A stretch of 47,152 nt of DNA from Heterotrichella gracilis (GCA_032358255.1 JAULBX010026474.1:1-47152); one strand, 5' to 3'; counted from the first letter of the stretch, positions 1 to 11,183 are shown. Numbers and translations: made by a program. The notes: generated from the sequence alone by a model not told the origin.

Positions 1-95
1 GTCGGCTGCCAGGGGGGTGGGGAGGGGTGGGGGGGAGGAGGGGGGGGAGGTGGGGGAGATGGAGGAGGGGAGGGGACGGCTGGTGGGGGGCGACA
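1..95. repeat. G-rich polypurine tract
   Basis: The first 95 bases of the + strand are almost entirely G and A, with several runs of four or more G. Such a tract could form a G-quadruplex or be the edge of a low-complexity intron or UTR. No coding frame is convincing here. Confidence 0.6.
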
Positions 96-1995
96 GCTAG
101 GGGACATGGGTGGGGATGGAGGGGGATGGGAGGCTGTGGGCAAGACAAATGTGGGTAAAGCTAGGGTGAGGGTATTACTAAGGCTAGGCAGCATACGTAG
201 GCAAGGAAGTAAGAAAACGAACGCAGTTAGGAAAATAGGCGAGAGTGGTGGGCCTCCCTGGCTGTGCACACTGCAGTGGGGCTGAAAATACTTTTTCTGA
301 TTGAGAATTAGGGTTTATAAAAAAATGCTTTTCCTCCCTTTTCCCTTGGCAATACCTCGCTGGAGTCCAAGACTCGCCCTGTGCGCCATGTGGCCTGTGG
401 TCCCCCACAGGCCGTAATCCAGCCACTTTTTTGTGTTACGTTACCTTTTTTGTGCATTCAAGCGTTCAGTGCTTTTGCTATGTACTTGTGTGCGCACGTG
501 AAGCCGGTGTTCTCACCGCCTGTCGCACTGCTTTGACTTTGGGGGCGCTGACCTGTGGTAGTACCAGGCCTGGTACCCTGCTGACTGAATGTTATACTAT
601 GCGCTGCACAGTGGGGTGGCGGGAACAGGCAGCCATCTGCACCTTGGTTGTGCTGCAGGCGCCAGGAGGTTTGGGTGTAGGGTTCAGACTGGTCGGCCAA
701 GATCCATCTAATGGTTGTTACCTAGCCAGGCGGGTGTGGTGACCGGATATTGGATAAACTCAAGATATCACGCTAAATAGTGTTGCTGGCACCTAAACAA
801 ACAGTGACAGCTACCCCAACTGGTCGAATGGATCCACAGTGGGTCCACACAAAATTGTGTTTTTTCTGCGACAGCGAAACGAGCTTTTGGCGCAGGCTCA
901 GGCGGCATGACTGGAGGTTGTGAAAGCTGGAGTATTATTGGTATGATACACCAACGCGTTAGCAGCAGCAATGGGATAGGGGGCACCCAATGTGCGTGGC
1001 ATGCATGCATATGGCACGAAAGATGGCAGGTGGCACACTGCCAGGCGGGCGGGAGAGCTCTCAAGTCGCAAACACCAGTACAGTACCGCAACCTTATGGG
1101 TGATTTAACGGCCTCGTCTTCTCTTATCGCGGTGGGCACTCGCCCAACTGCGAGCCTGGCATGTTTCTGGCATGCATGCATATGGCACAACAACATGCCG
1201 TGCGGCAACTGAAACCCCCCCTAGCCCGACGGCAACACTTGCCCAGTTCCCGCATAATATTTTACGCTCTATGCCATTTTTACGTGCGTAGCCAACCGCT
1301 CGACTGAGTTGCATGGGTTGCATTGCCAAAACCGTTTGCACCCGCATGCATGGCCTCGTGCACCCGACCTGGCACTCGGAGCGCAGGCAGCGCGCAAACC
1401 ATCAGAGTCAGAAACCAAGGATTTTTTATGCCGATTTGAAAACTAGCGTTAGTCTGGTGGGTATTTATATATCTCTGCACTTGCCCTGCACTTCGAGGCT
1501 ATCGATACCCCAGGGCAGGCACCCAGCTGACAGAAGCAGCCCCCCTCGTCGAGTCTTTAAGAGCAACTCAACAACAACTACCAGTAAGTGACGTAAGAAC
1601 TCCCTGTTGGCTTGTATGGAAGAACATCTCCACTAGTACTACAGTGTTTCGTCTCCCGTAACAGTGCAGTCAGTACGCAGTGGATGCCAACAAGTCCTTG
1701 CTTGCCGAGGAAACGCACAGAAGTGGTGTGATGCACAGCAAAGCACGGTACGAAACAGAGTATTTGCACTGTCAGGCTTACCGAACTATGCATCAGGTTT
1801 GCTGGGATCATGCATTGCTGGTTCACACAACTACATACATCGTGCCTAGTGCACGGGATCCCTTTCCAGCACCTGCTGATGCATCAGCCTATCACACTCC
1901 TAAATAATGACACTTTGCTTGCCTGATGCTCAGCCTATCCACCTCGAGCCTTCGATGCTGTGAGCTTCAGCCCGCCTGCTGAACCCTCAGCACAG
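96..1995. other. No gene resolved; 5' flank of the orphan membrane gene
   Basis: No recognisable coding exon was found. Open frames are short and lack splice-compatible partners. A 21-bp segment beginning tggcatgcatgc occurs identically at 997-1017 and 1168-1188. Upstream exons or the promoter of the gene that starts at 1996 may lie here. Confidence 0.5.
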
Positions 1996-4900
1996 ATGCC
2001 CCAGATGTACGCCGCGCAAGTTGGGCTGACCTACCGGTCCCTGCCCAACTTCTTTGGTGCCTTCTTCTACATCCTGGGCTGCTGGCTCCTGCTGCTCAAC
2101 CCACAGGTGTGTGCCCCTTTGACGCCTGTCTATGCAGCGCCTTGGTGTCATTCTCGCACTGTCTGGAGCTGGGATTGGTGCTTTGCTTGCTGTCTGCAGC
2201 TTGCCTTGGTGGTGGTGTCTGGTCCTCACTGTCTACAGCTTGTTGTCTGGATGTTTCCACCGTCTGCTCTGCTCTGCTCACTTTCCAGACTCTAGTTGGC
2301 CTGTTCTAGGGTTTTTTAGGGTTCAAAGTCCTGCTGCTGCCCTTGCTTGCCTCTTGCCTCTTACCCTCGCCCTTGCCCTAGCCAGCTCTTTCACCTCTTC
2401 AGACACTGCAACCAGACACCATTCCTTCTTCTGGAATATCTTTCCCGCTCCTTCATCTGCACCTCTCCTAGGCATCCTCCTCACACCCTGCTCCCCCCCG
2501 TTTGCACCCCTTTCTCAGGTAATCCAGCACTCCAGGCTGCTCCGAACAGCCTCCAACCACAGCACACCACCACCGCCACCGCCACCGCTACAATCCCCAG
2601 CGCACCTGGGATTGGCCCCGTCCCCAGCTGGTGCAAGCAACAATGCTTCAGTCACTGTGGCCCTGCCCACCTCCAAAGCAGCTGCTTGGGAGCTCGGGCG
2701 GATAGCTGCCGCCCTGGATGCGGTGGATGACGCAGCCACGCAGCACCACCATGCGCCCGCCTGCTTGGCATGGCTGGCAGGCAACACCAGCCTGCTAGTC
2801 CCTCCTCAGGCGCTTGATCCGCAGGTGGGGATTAATCCTGGGATCAACCATTCAGGTGGCGATGAATGCTCAAATTAAAGATTGGGCAGACCAGACTAGG
2901 GTTTCTTAGACCAGACTAGGGTTTCTTAGACGCAGCCGCTTGTTCGTCTTGCATGTGGGCACGCTCTGTCCACACCCGGTGCATGGATGCTGCCCCTGTA
3001 CCCGCGTGTTGCCTATGCTTCATAAAACCACCCGCGGATATGGACTCATCCGCATCCTCACGCTCATTCCAGGCAGATGCAACCAGCCCTACCTGCGATA
3101 GCGACACCGTCACTCCCTCCCTTGCCACCTGCTCCACACCCACCCTGCTCCACAAAGCCGCCCTGCTGCTCAGCCGCCAGGTGTCACCCTCTCAGCTACG
3201 CCAGCTGGGGCACCACATCCGGGAACACGAGATCAGGCAAGCCCCAAACCGTAAACCCTAGATCCGGGCACATGAGACCAGGTCAACCCCAACCCCTTAA
3301 CCCTGCAGCGCTCTCTCAGCCTCAAACGGGTGCACTTGAAGTTGAGATGAGCCACGCGATTGTTTGTATTTGTATACTGGGGTTTTTTTGATGTATCTGT
3401 GTTAACCATGAAGTCCATGATGACGTGGAACGGAACTTTCACGGAACTGTATACGCACTTTTCTCTTTCAATAGATCGATTATTTATCGTCTTAATTTTT
3501 TCATTTGCTGCTGTAATACTGATATTTTTGGTGTGTTTTGTTCTTTCAGGACTGCGCTGCTGACCCGCCTGTCCGGCTACTTCAGCTCCGTAAGCATCAT
3601 CTGGTACCTAGCGGTGTGGGGCATACTCATGTCGGTGCGACCCACCCTCAAGGTGCTGGTGCACATGGCCACACCCTACCTGCTGTGGTTCGTGCAGCGG
3701 GTGGTGCTGCCTATCTCCCAGGTAGGGGACCTGCCTGCGCATGGAGGTGGCGTGATGGGGATCAAGCGTAACAATACCAAGGGGGCGTGCAAGGCGCATG
3801 GGTTTAGGGTTTAGGGTTAAGGCATGTGCTTAAAGCCATGCGGTCACATGCGCCAGGATGTTGGTTCATGTGGTGACGCGTTGCTTTGGTTTGTACAGCG
3901 GGTATTGCTGCCAATCTAAATACCATAGGAAAGATGGGAGAGGGCATGCACACTGCTTGGAGGGGCATGTATGTTGAATCATAAGTGATGCATCCACTGA
4001 ACCCTATCCACCCAACCATAAACCCTAAAAGTTAAACCATGACCTCCTTCCCAGGTGATTGGCGCCGGCGTCCTCACCGTTTTCCTCCTACTCATGCCCC
4101 TGTACGAGTACCTCGCCTACCTGGCATGCCTGTACGTGGTGGCGTTGGGGGAGAGGGACATGGGGCGCGTGGGGCGCACTGCGGTGCCCCTTACTGGGAC
4201 GGGGCTGGCGCACCTTGCCTTGTACCACTTCTCGGGGCTCAGGCAACAGCCTGCAATGGTAGGGCTGACATTGGTGTGGTTGGTGGGGTATATGGTTGAT
4301 AGGGTGCAGTTGGTAGGGTTTGGGGGTGGTAGGGTGGGGCGCGTGCAGCGATGCCGCTCTCGGGGCTTGTCTGGCGCACCCTGCAGCAATGGTTGTACAT
4401 GTTACGTAAACCCATGGCCCCTAAACCCCAGACTTGCATGTTGCAGCTGACCGAGGACCTCCTGGTGCGCCCGGGCCGCATCTACGCCCGAGGCGAAACC
4501 TGCTTCCTGGTGCAAGCGCTCTTTGGGGCCCTGTCTGTGACGCCCGTGACGGCAAAATACGGGTCGTCACTGCTGGGGATGTACTCTGTGGTCTGCATGG
4601 CAGGTGCGGACCTTGGTCTGTAGCGTGAAGGATCATGGAATTGTACGTTTATGGAGCCGTGATGCGTGTGGGTGATTGCATGTGCTCATCTGGCAGTACT
4701 GGTGGGCTGCTGCGGTGCATGTACGGGACTAGGTGTGGAGGTGGGTGACACCTGTAGCGGCCAAACTTTGGTTAACGCCGCTGGGGACGTAATGGAATCC
4801 CCGTGGAGTTACCTTTCATGATATGGTCATGTGCATGGCAGGTGCTGGGTGGAGATTGACATAAGGGCAAGGGTTTGCCTGGAACTGATTTGCCCCTCGA

Positions 4901-5618
4901 AAGAAACGGGGAATCAAAAATCACCCTTCGTCATTCCATATTCTCTGCATCTACCCCATGTGACCCCCCACCCCACCCCATGTGCGCAGCCGCCATGTGG
5001 GCGTCCCCGCCGATCTGGCGCATCTACCAAATCACCCTGGGCTCCATCCCCGGGATGGGCCACGTCACCACCCTAGGCCAATCCGAGCTGCGCGACAGAT
5101 ACGGCCCGTACCTCCTCTCCCCAATCTTCACCCTCCCCTTGCTGGCGTATAACACGCTCCCTTGGCTCCATCCCACCATGCGCCCCTTCTTCAACGGGCT
5201 GGTGCTGTGCGGGCCCATCTGCCTGTGCATGCACGGGTTCTGCTACCTGCCATCAAAACCCTACCGCATGCTTGACACCGACCCCCCTGATGAGGCTACC
5301 ATGAGATGGCACCGGGAAATGGACCAGAAATATGTGCGTGGCCACCTGGCCTATTTCACCCTTTTGGTGGGCGTGGCAGTAGCGGGAAGGGGGGGAAAGA
5401 CCCTCCCCATGGTGGTGGTGGCGATGGTTTTCATGGGGTGCTGGCTGGCGCTGCTGGTGCAGCAGAACGTGAGGCACTGGCTGCCGCGCGAGTTTTTGTG
5501 GCCCGCGGTTTTCATGCTTTCCGTGGGGCTGTGGCGCGTATCCCTGGTGCTGCACACGCACCCCGAGTGGGTGCAGCGCGTGCTGGACAACTTTGCGGTG
5601 GCGGGGGGCGTGGAGTGA
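1996..5618 (+). CDS. Orphan multi-pass membrane protein, 7 exons
   Basis: Predicted exons: 1996-2106, 2519-2855, 2936-3236, 3550-3721, 4055-4258, 4447-4603 and 4990-5618, about 636 residues. All intron phases agree. The second and third exon boundaries are least certain, and an earlier start exon is possible. I see about nine hydrophobic segments: one near residues 13-27, the rest from the fourth exon (SIIWYLAVWGIL, GVLTVFLLLMPL) to the last (LWPAVFMLSVGLW). A proline-rich, Ser/Thr-rich, low-complexity stretch separates the first segment from the others. The third intron starts with GC instead of GT. I do not recognise the family. A transporter or membrane-bound enzyme is possible, but nothing in the sequence decides it. 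The flanking gene (ClpP) is convergent and unrelated. Introns carry degenerate copies of the exon edges. Confidence 0.7.
3242..3300 (+). repeat. Copy of exon-3 donor edge (orphan membrane gene)
   Basis: The end of exon 3 and its GC donor (about 3218-3262) are followed at once by a second, diverged copy, from atccgggcacatgag into the same intron sequence. In the copy the splice dinucleotide reads GT. Telomere-like aaccctaa-type filler ends both copies. Confidence 0.75.
3879..3920 (+). repeat. Copy of exon-4 donor edge (orphan membrane gene)
   Basis: This intron segment resembles the end of the upstream exon (about 3681-3721): ttgctttggtttgtacag against ctgctgtggttcgtgcag, continuing through the next 20 bases. 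It lies past a TTTAGGG-like motif at 3805-3818. Confidence 0.7.
4330..4405 (+). repeat. Copy of exon-5 donor edge (orphan membrane gene)
   Basis: Segments of exon 5 (about 4177-4265) recur here in the same order: ggggcgcgtg, the ctggcgcaccytgc block and gcaatggt. The copy is gapped and noncoding. Confidence 0.6.
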
Positions 5619-5984
5619 CGCAGGCCGCCGAAGTCACGCTGATTTGGTTTTGGCTAGATTTTCCAGTAAATAATTGCGCAGCCTGTCAAGGAAACGACAA
5701 TGCCACGGGGTCGGGAATCACTGTGCATGCAGGCCATAAAATTCTATGTACTGTATAAGAATAGTTTTTTTGGCTTAAGTAATCACTGTGACAGCTTTTG
5801 CCTGGCTCTTTCTTACGCCATGGTGTGCGTCCATTCCACGATGGACTGTCACATGTTGGATGTCCTGAAGGCGGCATGGACTATTTTAATTAGAATTTTA
5901 TATGATCAAGTCCGAGTCCTGCCAGACTGAGTGGAGAACTTCGAGGATGATGTAGTCAATATTAAATAAGACGAATTGACAGTG

Positions 5985-5989
5985 TGTAA
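5985..5989 (+). terminator. Putative TGTAA poly(A) signal
   Basis: TGTAA lies about 370 bases after the stop of the + gene, directly before the hairpin at 5991. TGTAA is the known chlorophycean polyadenylation motif; its use here is inferred. Confidence 0.4.
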
Positions 5990-5990
5990 G

Positions 5991-6011
5991 AATGGTGATA
6001 TTATCACCATT
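5991..6011. repeat. Short perfect inverted repeat
   Basis: Arms AATGGTGATA and TATCACCATT (10 bp each) are separated by a single T. It sits between convergent genes beside a TGTAA motif, so it may be a 3'-end hairpin or the trace of a small mobile element. Confidence 0.75.
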
Positions 6012-6054
6012 TTTCAACTTCAACTGATGATGGTGCTTTACCGCTCTTCAAATT

Positions 6055-6059
6055 TTACA
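6055..6059 (-). terminator. Putative TGTAA poly(A) signal of ClpP
   Basis: TTACA on the + strand reads TGTAA on the minus strand, about 540 bases past the ClpP stop codon. Confidence 0.35.
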
Positions 6060-6395
6060 CAACTTTCAACGTGCCACGTGCCACTTGGCAAGAGTAAAGG
6101 GTTGATATAAAGTGTGCACCGAAAGTGTGCCAAGTGCTTTGCTAATCACATACTGCAAGCTATTCCCCACCAGGCCCGCCTGAGACAGCATGTGATCAAC
6201 TGCAGCGCAACCCATACTGCTCAATCACAGGTGAGCTTCTACCCCATGGCACCCCATGTGCCACTGCCCGCCCCAGCGCCACATGCAAGCCCCAGCTTGC
6301 ACAATGTATTCCACACGTCGCCCCCTCCCCTCCCCCCCTCCCCCCACCCCACCACCACCACCACTACACACACGCGCACACTGTCCGCCCCCGCT

Positions 6396-6569
6396 CATAT
6401 GACCACATCAATCAGCCCCAGGTCCTGCGCCTGCTTGGGTTTTAACAAGCTGCCCCTGGCTGTCTCCTCACGCACCCAATCCAGGTCCAATTCCGTGAAC
6501 CGCACCAAAAAGGGGGTGGTTGACCTCCATAGTGCGCTTCAGCTTCAACGCCGCGGCCTGAGCCCCTAA
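6396..6569 (-). repeat. Degenerate copy of the ClpP terminal exon, beyond the stop
   Basis: About 170 bases match the end of the ClpP coding region (6600-6770) in order: the stop-proximal tgac...tcaatsagcccc block, the cctgcgcctgcttggg block, tctcctc, ccaggtcca and gcgcttcagct. The copy lies downstream of the real stop codon in the same orientation, has gaps and substitutions, and is not coding. Confidence 0.75.
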
Positions 6570-6600
6570 GCCCCCTCCCTCCTCCATCTCCATCCATTTT

Positions 6601-8588
6601 TCAAATGACCGCGTCGATGAGCCCCAGCTCCTGCGCCTGCTTGGGGTTGAGGAAGTTGTCCCTGTCGGTCTCCTCCTGCACCCGCTCCAGGTCCAGGCCA
6701 GTGAACTGCACCATGAACTGGTGAATCACCTTCATGGTGCGGTTCAGCTCAGCAGCCTGGATGTTGACCTCGTCGGCCGAGCCCATGGCGCCGCCCCCGG
6801 GCTGGTGGACCATGATGCGCGTGTTGGCCATGGAGTAGCGGCGGCCCTTGGTGCCGCCGGCCTGCGGGTGGGGGGTGGTGTGTGGGATGTGGGCGGGGAT
6901 GTGGGTGTGCACGTGTGTGTTTTGGCCATGGACCGGTGGCGGACATTGGTGCCAATGGCTGGCGGGTGGGGGGTCTGGGTGTGCGCACGTGTGTGCCAGC
7001 CAAGGAGTAGTGGCGCAGACAATGGGGGCGGCAATGAATTTGTACTTTGGAGACGCGGTGCGCAGATGCGCTCATGTGGGTGTGCTTGGCACCCACCAGG
7101 AGCAGAGCAGCTGTGCTGCCCACCATGCCGAATGCCACCGTCGAGATGGGGTTCTTCACGTGCTGCATGGTGTCCAGGATGGCGATGATGGCGTAGGCGG
7201 AGCCGCCTGCAGGGGCAAGCAACGGGTCCAAGCTTAGGGTGCCGTTGAGGTTTAAGAGCTTAGAGTTTTGAATTTCTTCACGTGCTGCATTATGTCTAGG
7301 ATGCCGATGATTGCATAGGCGAAGCCGCCTGCAGGGGCAAAACAACAGAGAACATACTAGGCTTTAAACTGAAGGGCGTAGGGTTTAGGGTTCTTCACGT
7401 GCTGCGCCTTGTCCAGGCTGGACATGATGCCAGGGTGGCAACATCGGGACAAACGCCATGAGTTGTGAGGCAGCGTGGTGTGCCACTGGTGGGTGTGAGG
7501 CGGCGTGGCACTGCCACTGGCGCACTGCTCCTCTTGGGTGCGCAGGGTCGCTCATGACCCTTTGACCCTAAGCCCTGAACCCTAAAGGTGGTGTGCGCGA
7601 GCCGCACCTCCCGAGTTGATGTACATCTTGATTTCCTCATCGGGGTCCAGCGCCTCTAGCGCGAGCAGGGAGGCGACGACGGAGGTGGCAACCTGGGGAG
7701 CGCCACACACATATTAGGGTTTAAGGGTTTTGGTGGTCGCCAGACCCACTGCATATTGGCCTTGCATGATAGGTATTAGCTAGCAACCTAGCCAGACTAG
7801 CAGCGAGCCTTGCAAATGCGGCGGCAACATTTGGTATGCATCCCTTACACGCGGCTGGAAGCGGCATGCGTATGGTCACCTCGACACCGAGGCCGTGCCG
7901 GGTGCTTGTAACACAGCAGCCACACGCCATGCATCCCTAAACCCTAGACCCTTATTTTCACCAGCCGCTGCTACCCAGCAGCCCCATATAAACCTCTATA
8001 TGTCTCCCCAGCGCCAAGGATGCGCCATGCATACCTGGTCTGTTATCCTGGAGCCCACAAAGATAATGCGGTTCCGGAACAAGTAGCCCATCATGTCGGT
8101 CACATCCTGCGGGTGGTGGCAGGTAGGTTTGTGGGTGAGTGCAAGTTAGGAGTGCAAGTTGGCTGTTGTCCAATAGCCACACACCAGCACAACTGCACAG
8201 GAGCTTACCTCCGCATCTGGCCCGATAGACACCACGGGGGCGATGATAGGGTCACGTGGTCGACGAGCTTCCAGAGGCCGCAACCTGGTCGTTACAAGGA
8301 GGTGTGGTTTAGGACCCCAGATGGGGTGCTCATCGCAGCATTGGTCTGGTTGCTGGGGAAACACATGAACTCATCCCACCACAATAATGTGTGGCTTGTG
8401 ACCAAAAAAGGCACTCAAGCCACCATATAGAAGTGGTTTAAGACCTCAGATAGGTGGTGGTATTACTGGATAGGTGAAGGTTAGGACCACATGGGCATTC
8501 ATGGGGAGTGCGTTTGCATGCATAAACATGCATTAGTTGGACCTACCTGTCGATGTGTTTCCTCACGGGAGATGCTGTTAGGGCTGAT
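6601..8588 (-). CDS. Chloroplast-type ClpP protease subunit, catalytic (5' end unresolved)
   Basis: Exons, 5' to 3': 8588-8547, 8284-8209, 8106-8035, 7692-7608, 7206-7097 and 6861-6601, at least 214 residues, phases consistent. The protein is a serine-peptidase subunit of the Clp proteolytic core. The ClpP fold is clear: FRNRIIFVGSRI, MYINSGGGSAYAI, GMVGSTAALLL with the catalytic Ser, IMVHQPGGG with the catalytic His, and TDRDNFLNP with the catalytic Asp. All three triad residues are kept, so this is a ClpP and not an inactive ClpR. The DNFLNP and GLIDAVI motifs recall plant ClpP3, while STA recalls ClpP6; I cannot choose. The N-terminal part (SALTASPVRKHIDR) looks like a transit peptide, but no in-frame ATG was found upstream, so one more exon near 8600-8990 is expected. 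It is divergent from the plastid L22 gene. Confidence 0.92.
6926..7032 (-). repeat. Two copies of the ClpP last-exon acceptor edge
   Basis: The exon start with its acceptor (about 6825-6890) recurs at about 6926-6975 (ggccatggaccggtggcgg, then gcgggtggggggt) and more weakly at about 6987-7032 (gccaaggagtagtggcgc). Both lie in the last intron. Confidence 0.65.
7265..7435 (-). repeat. Two copies of the ClpP fifth-exon acceptor edge
   Basis: The first copy (7265-7335) repeats the exon start at 7147-7213 with its CAG acceptor. On the minus strand it still translates as GGFAYAIIGILDIMQHVKK, but it has no donor. The second copy (about 7391-7435) keeps only ttcttcacgtgctgc and gtccaggctggacatgatg. 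TTTAGGG-like filler (7378-7392) separates them. Confidence 0.85.
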
Positions 8589-8988
8589 CTGTGTGGGCAA
8601 GGGGCGGCATGGGGCCTTGCTGATGAGCCTGCCAGGCACCTGGCTGCCCGGTTCTGGTGTTGCAAAGCTGGTGCTTCTGGTGTGCAGAGTAGGCTGGTAC
8701 CCGTGACCATCGTGCCAGTAGTATCCCAAAAGGGTGTTGAGGCTGTTCAAGGTAAAAAATTACGTATAATGACGGTTCCTGCGCTAGGACAGTGCAGCTA
8801 GACTCGTACGAACTTGAGTGGGGTGGGTGGGTGTATGGCCCAAGCCGCCCACTGTGCTTGGCAGTTGTGAAAAGCAGGAGAGACCCACACCTTACCCAGG
8901 CAAATCTAGCAACAAGCACCCACGCAGCAAGCAGTCAAATGCGGCGTAGCGGACAGTCGTTCTGCCCTAAAACAACCCAATGTTAATT

Positions 8989-9192
8989 GCAATTATCCCA
9001 AAAACACAGCGGTGGTCACGCCGCCGTCCGCACAGCGGCTGACGGCGGGAAAACTTGGCTGCGGTGTGTGGCAGGTATGAAAGTGGCCTGTGATGCCACT
9101 GCCGTCGTCAATGCCTCGCCATAACACCGTGACAGGGTATCAAAAGCTGTAGAAAAGGGGCCTAGCGGCTGTCGGCGAGTGCAACCGCAAGC
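8989..9192. promoter_or_regulatory. Putative divergent promoter of ClpP and plastid L22
   Basis: The L22 start is at 9193 (+) and the ClpP 5' end lies to the left on the minus strand, so a shared promoter probably lies here or a little to the left. I see no clear TATA box. Confidence 0.35.
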
Positions 9193-10790
9193 ATGCGCGT
9201 CATGGCGTTCGCCCCAGCGGGCGCCGTCTCGACAAGGCCATGCGTGGCAAGGCCAGCAAGCTTCAACCAGCAAAAACTCAGCTTCTCTAGCGCAATGAAC
9301 ACAGTAAGTCCTTTTAATTTACTATGTAGATGTCAGCTTGGTGAACGAGCAAGCTTTCCCCAGGATAAGCTAGGCCCTCTGCCCATCCCCTTGCAACAAT
9401 CCTTTACTTCATGTGTTTCCTGCAGAATGCATTTGCGTTGCGGCAGCAGAGGCGGGTGGCACCAGCAGCTTTCTCCTCAGTGGTTATGGCTGCTGCATCA
9501 ACTGACGCGCCAGAGGCTGAGGCCCACTTGCGGTTCAACAGAGGCTCGCCATTCAAGGTAACCCATCCACACAGCTAGCTTGCCAGCAAAACACAGAGAT
9601 AACGCAGCAACTAGTCAACCAGTGCAGCTTTGGTGTACTTTGACCTTACGCAGCAGACTGTGAAGTCTGCTACTCTTCTCATTCCCACTCTATGACACGA
9701 CAGGGTGGAGGCTTGCATGCAATTACAGCGCAGCAGGCTTCTTACCTGGGACAACTAGTACTAGTGGTCTGCATTGGTGGCTGCAATATGTGGCGTCATG
9801 TTGGTCACATATCCTTCAACCTTTGCACACACGGCTCAACTTGCCCCCAACAAGCATGTTGGTGCTGCATCTGTGGAGGCGATGTAATGTACCCATGGTG
9901 ACTACGTTGCACTGTGGCGTGCAGGTGAGGCGGGTGTTGGACCAGATCCGTGGCAGGAGCTACGAGGAGGCCCTGATGATTCTGGAGTACATGCCATACC
10001 GGGCCTGCGACCCAGTACTCAAGACTCTTGTCAGCGTAAGTGCTGCCTCCACCTCCCCTGAACCATGCCTGCTGTTAGCATAGCCCAACCTACCCGGGGA
10101 AGGGTCTATTATACAAGTGCGTATGGGGCTCATTTGGGGAAATTTTTGCTGTTACCTACCTGGTAGTAAACCGACAGTAAAGGGATTGGGTCGGCCACAA
10201 GCTCTGATAGTTTTGATGACGCCCTCGCCACACGAAACATTCTTAATACTAAATCCCTGGAGGCTGCTGCCAATGCCAAGCAAAACCCTAACTCCTAGCT
10301 GCTAAACCCCTGCAGGCTGCTGCAAACGCCAAGCAGAACCTGGGGCTGAAGAAGGCCAAGCTGGTGGTGAGCGAGGCCTTTGCCGATGGTGGCCCAGTGC
10401 TCAAGCGCATCCGACCTCGGGCCAAGGGCAGGTGCGTGGGCGGGTATACTTCATGTTTAGGCAGCCAGTGGCGCAGGTGCCCAAGCCAATCAAACCAGGG
10501 CCACGTTTAATCTCGACTGCTGCCTGGCGGTTGGGTGGGTTGCCAAAGGCAGGAGGGCTAGAATATGATTATTCAAGTTCCCCTGCCATGCGTACCCATT
10601 GTCTGCACCGAGGGCTAAGAGGCCACAACAAAGGACCCATAAATGCGCGCATTTGAATGCTTGTTGTGGTGCATCTATTGCGTGGCTTGGGACCTTAAAC
10701 TGACTGGTCTCCTTGCGTGCACGCAGGGGCTTCGCCATCCACAAGCCTCTGTTCCATTGCACCATCAAGGTCCGCGAGGCAGCAGAGTAG
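9193..10790 (+). CDS. PRPL22: Plastid ribosomal protein L22 (uL22), nuclear-encoded
   Basis: Five exons: 9193-9303, 9426-9557, 9925-10035, 10316-10431 and 10727-10790, 177 residues, all phases consistent. The first two exons encode a Ser/Ala/Arg-rich transit peptide ([16 protein letters not shown]...), probably cleaved before [16 protein letters not shown]. The mature part follows bacterial L22: [17 protein letters not shown], the [11 protein letters not shown] segment, then [22 protein letters not shown], which is the conserved beta-hairpin motif lining the peptide exit tunnel, and IKVREAAE at the end. It assembles into the 50S subunit of the chloroplast ribosome. Length fits a bacterial-type L22 plus transit peptide. 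The start was chosen as the first ATG; the Met three residues later is an alternative. Confidence 0.96.
10261..10288 (+). repeat. Copy of L22 exon-4 acceptor edge
   Basis: aggctgctgccaatgccaag matches the exon start at 10314 (aggctgctgcaaacgccaag) and runs into an aaaccctaac motif. It lies 26 bases before the real acceptor. Confidence 0.8.
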
Positions 10791-11178
10791 GAGCTGGTGG
10801 CGCAAGGCCTGTGGGGATAGGGAGCAAGGCTAGTTGGTAGCCTTGTGGCGACCTGGGTGGTACTGTGGCTAAGAGCAGTGGCTGTGGGGTTACCACGCTT
10901 CGGGCTGTTTTGGAGCAACGTGAGGGCTGTCCTTTAGTGTGTTTGTATCAGAAAGTGAGGGTTTTGGGGTTTTGCTTTCCTGCCAGGCTGAAGTGCTTGG
11001 CTGAACGCGTGCACAGGAATGGGGAAAAGCGCTTGTTTTGGGCATGGCTGCTGTTGGGTGGGGTCACCAGGGATTGTGGACTACAAGGCGGTGCCAGATG
11101 TGCAGCAAGGCAATTGGTTTCAGCTCCCAACCTTGACACTTGTTTGACTCCAGCAGCCAAGAACTGGACATGCTACTC

Positions 11179-11183
11179 TGTAA
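11179..11183 (+). terminator. Putative TGTAA poly(A) signal of L22
   Basis: This is the first TGTAA after the L22 stop, about 390 bases downstream. Confidence 0.5.

Larger units (their letters stand above)
5619..6395. other. Convergent intergenic region
   Basis: No gene seen. It separates the ends of the orphan membrane gene (+) and ClpP (-). It holds a TGTAA at 5985-5989 for the + gene, a near-perfect hairpin at 5991-6011 and a TTACA at 6055-6059 (TGTAA on the minus strand) for ClpP. A C/CA-rich stretch follows at 6320-6375. Confidence 0.6.

Noticed and set aside
6114..6569. + strand open frame of 151 codons
   Set aside because: Its second half is the antisense of a degenerate copy of the ClpP terminal exon.
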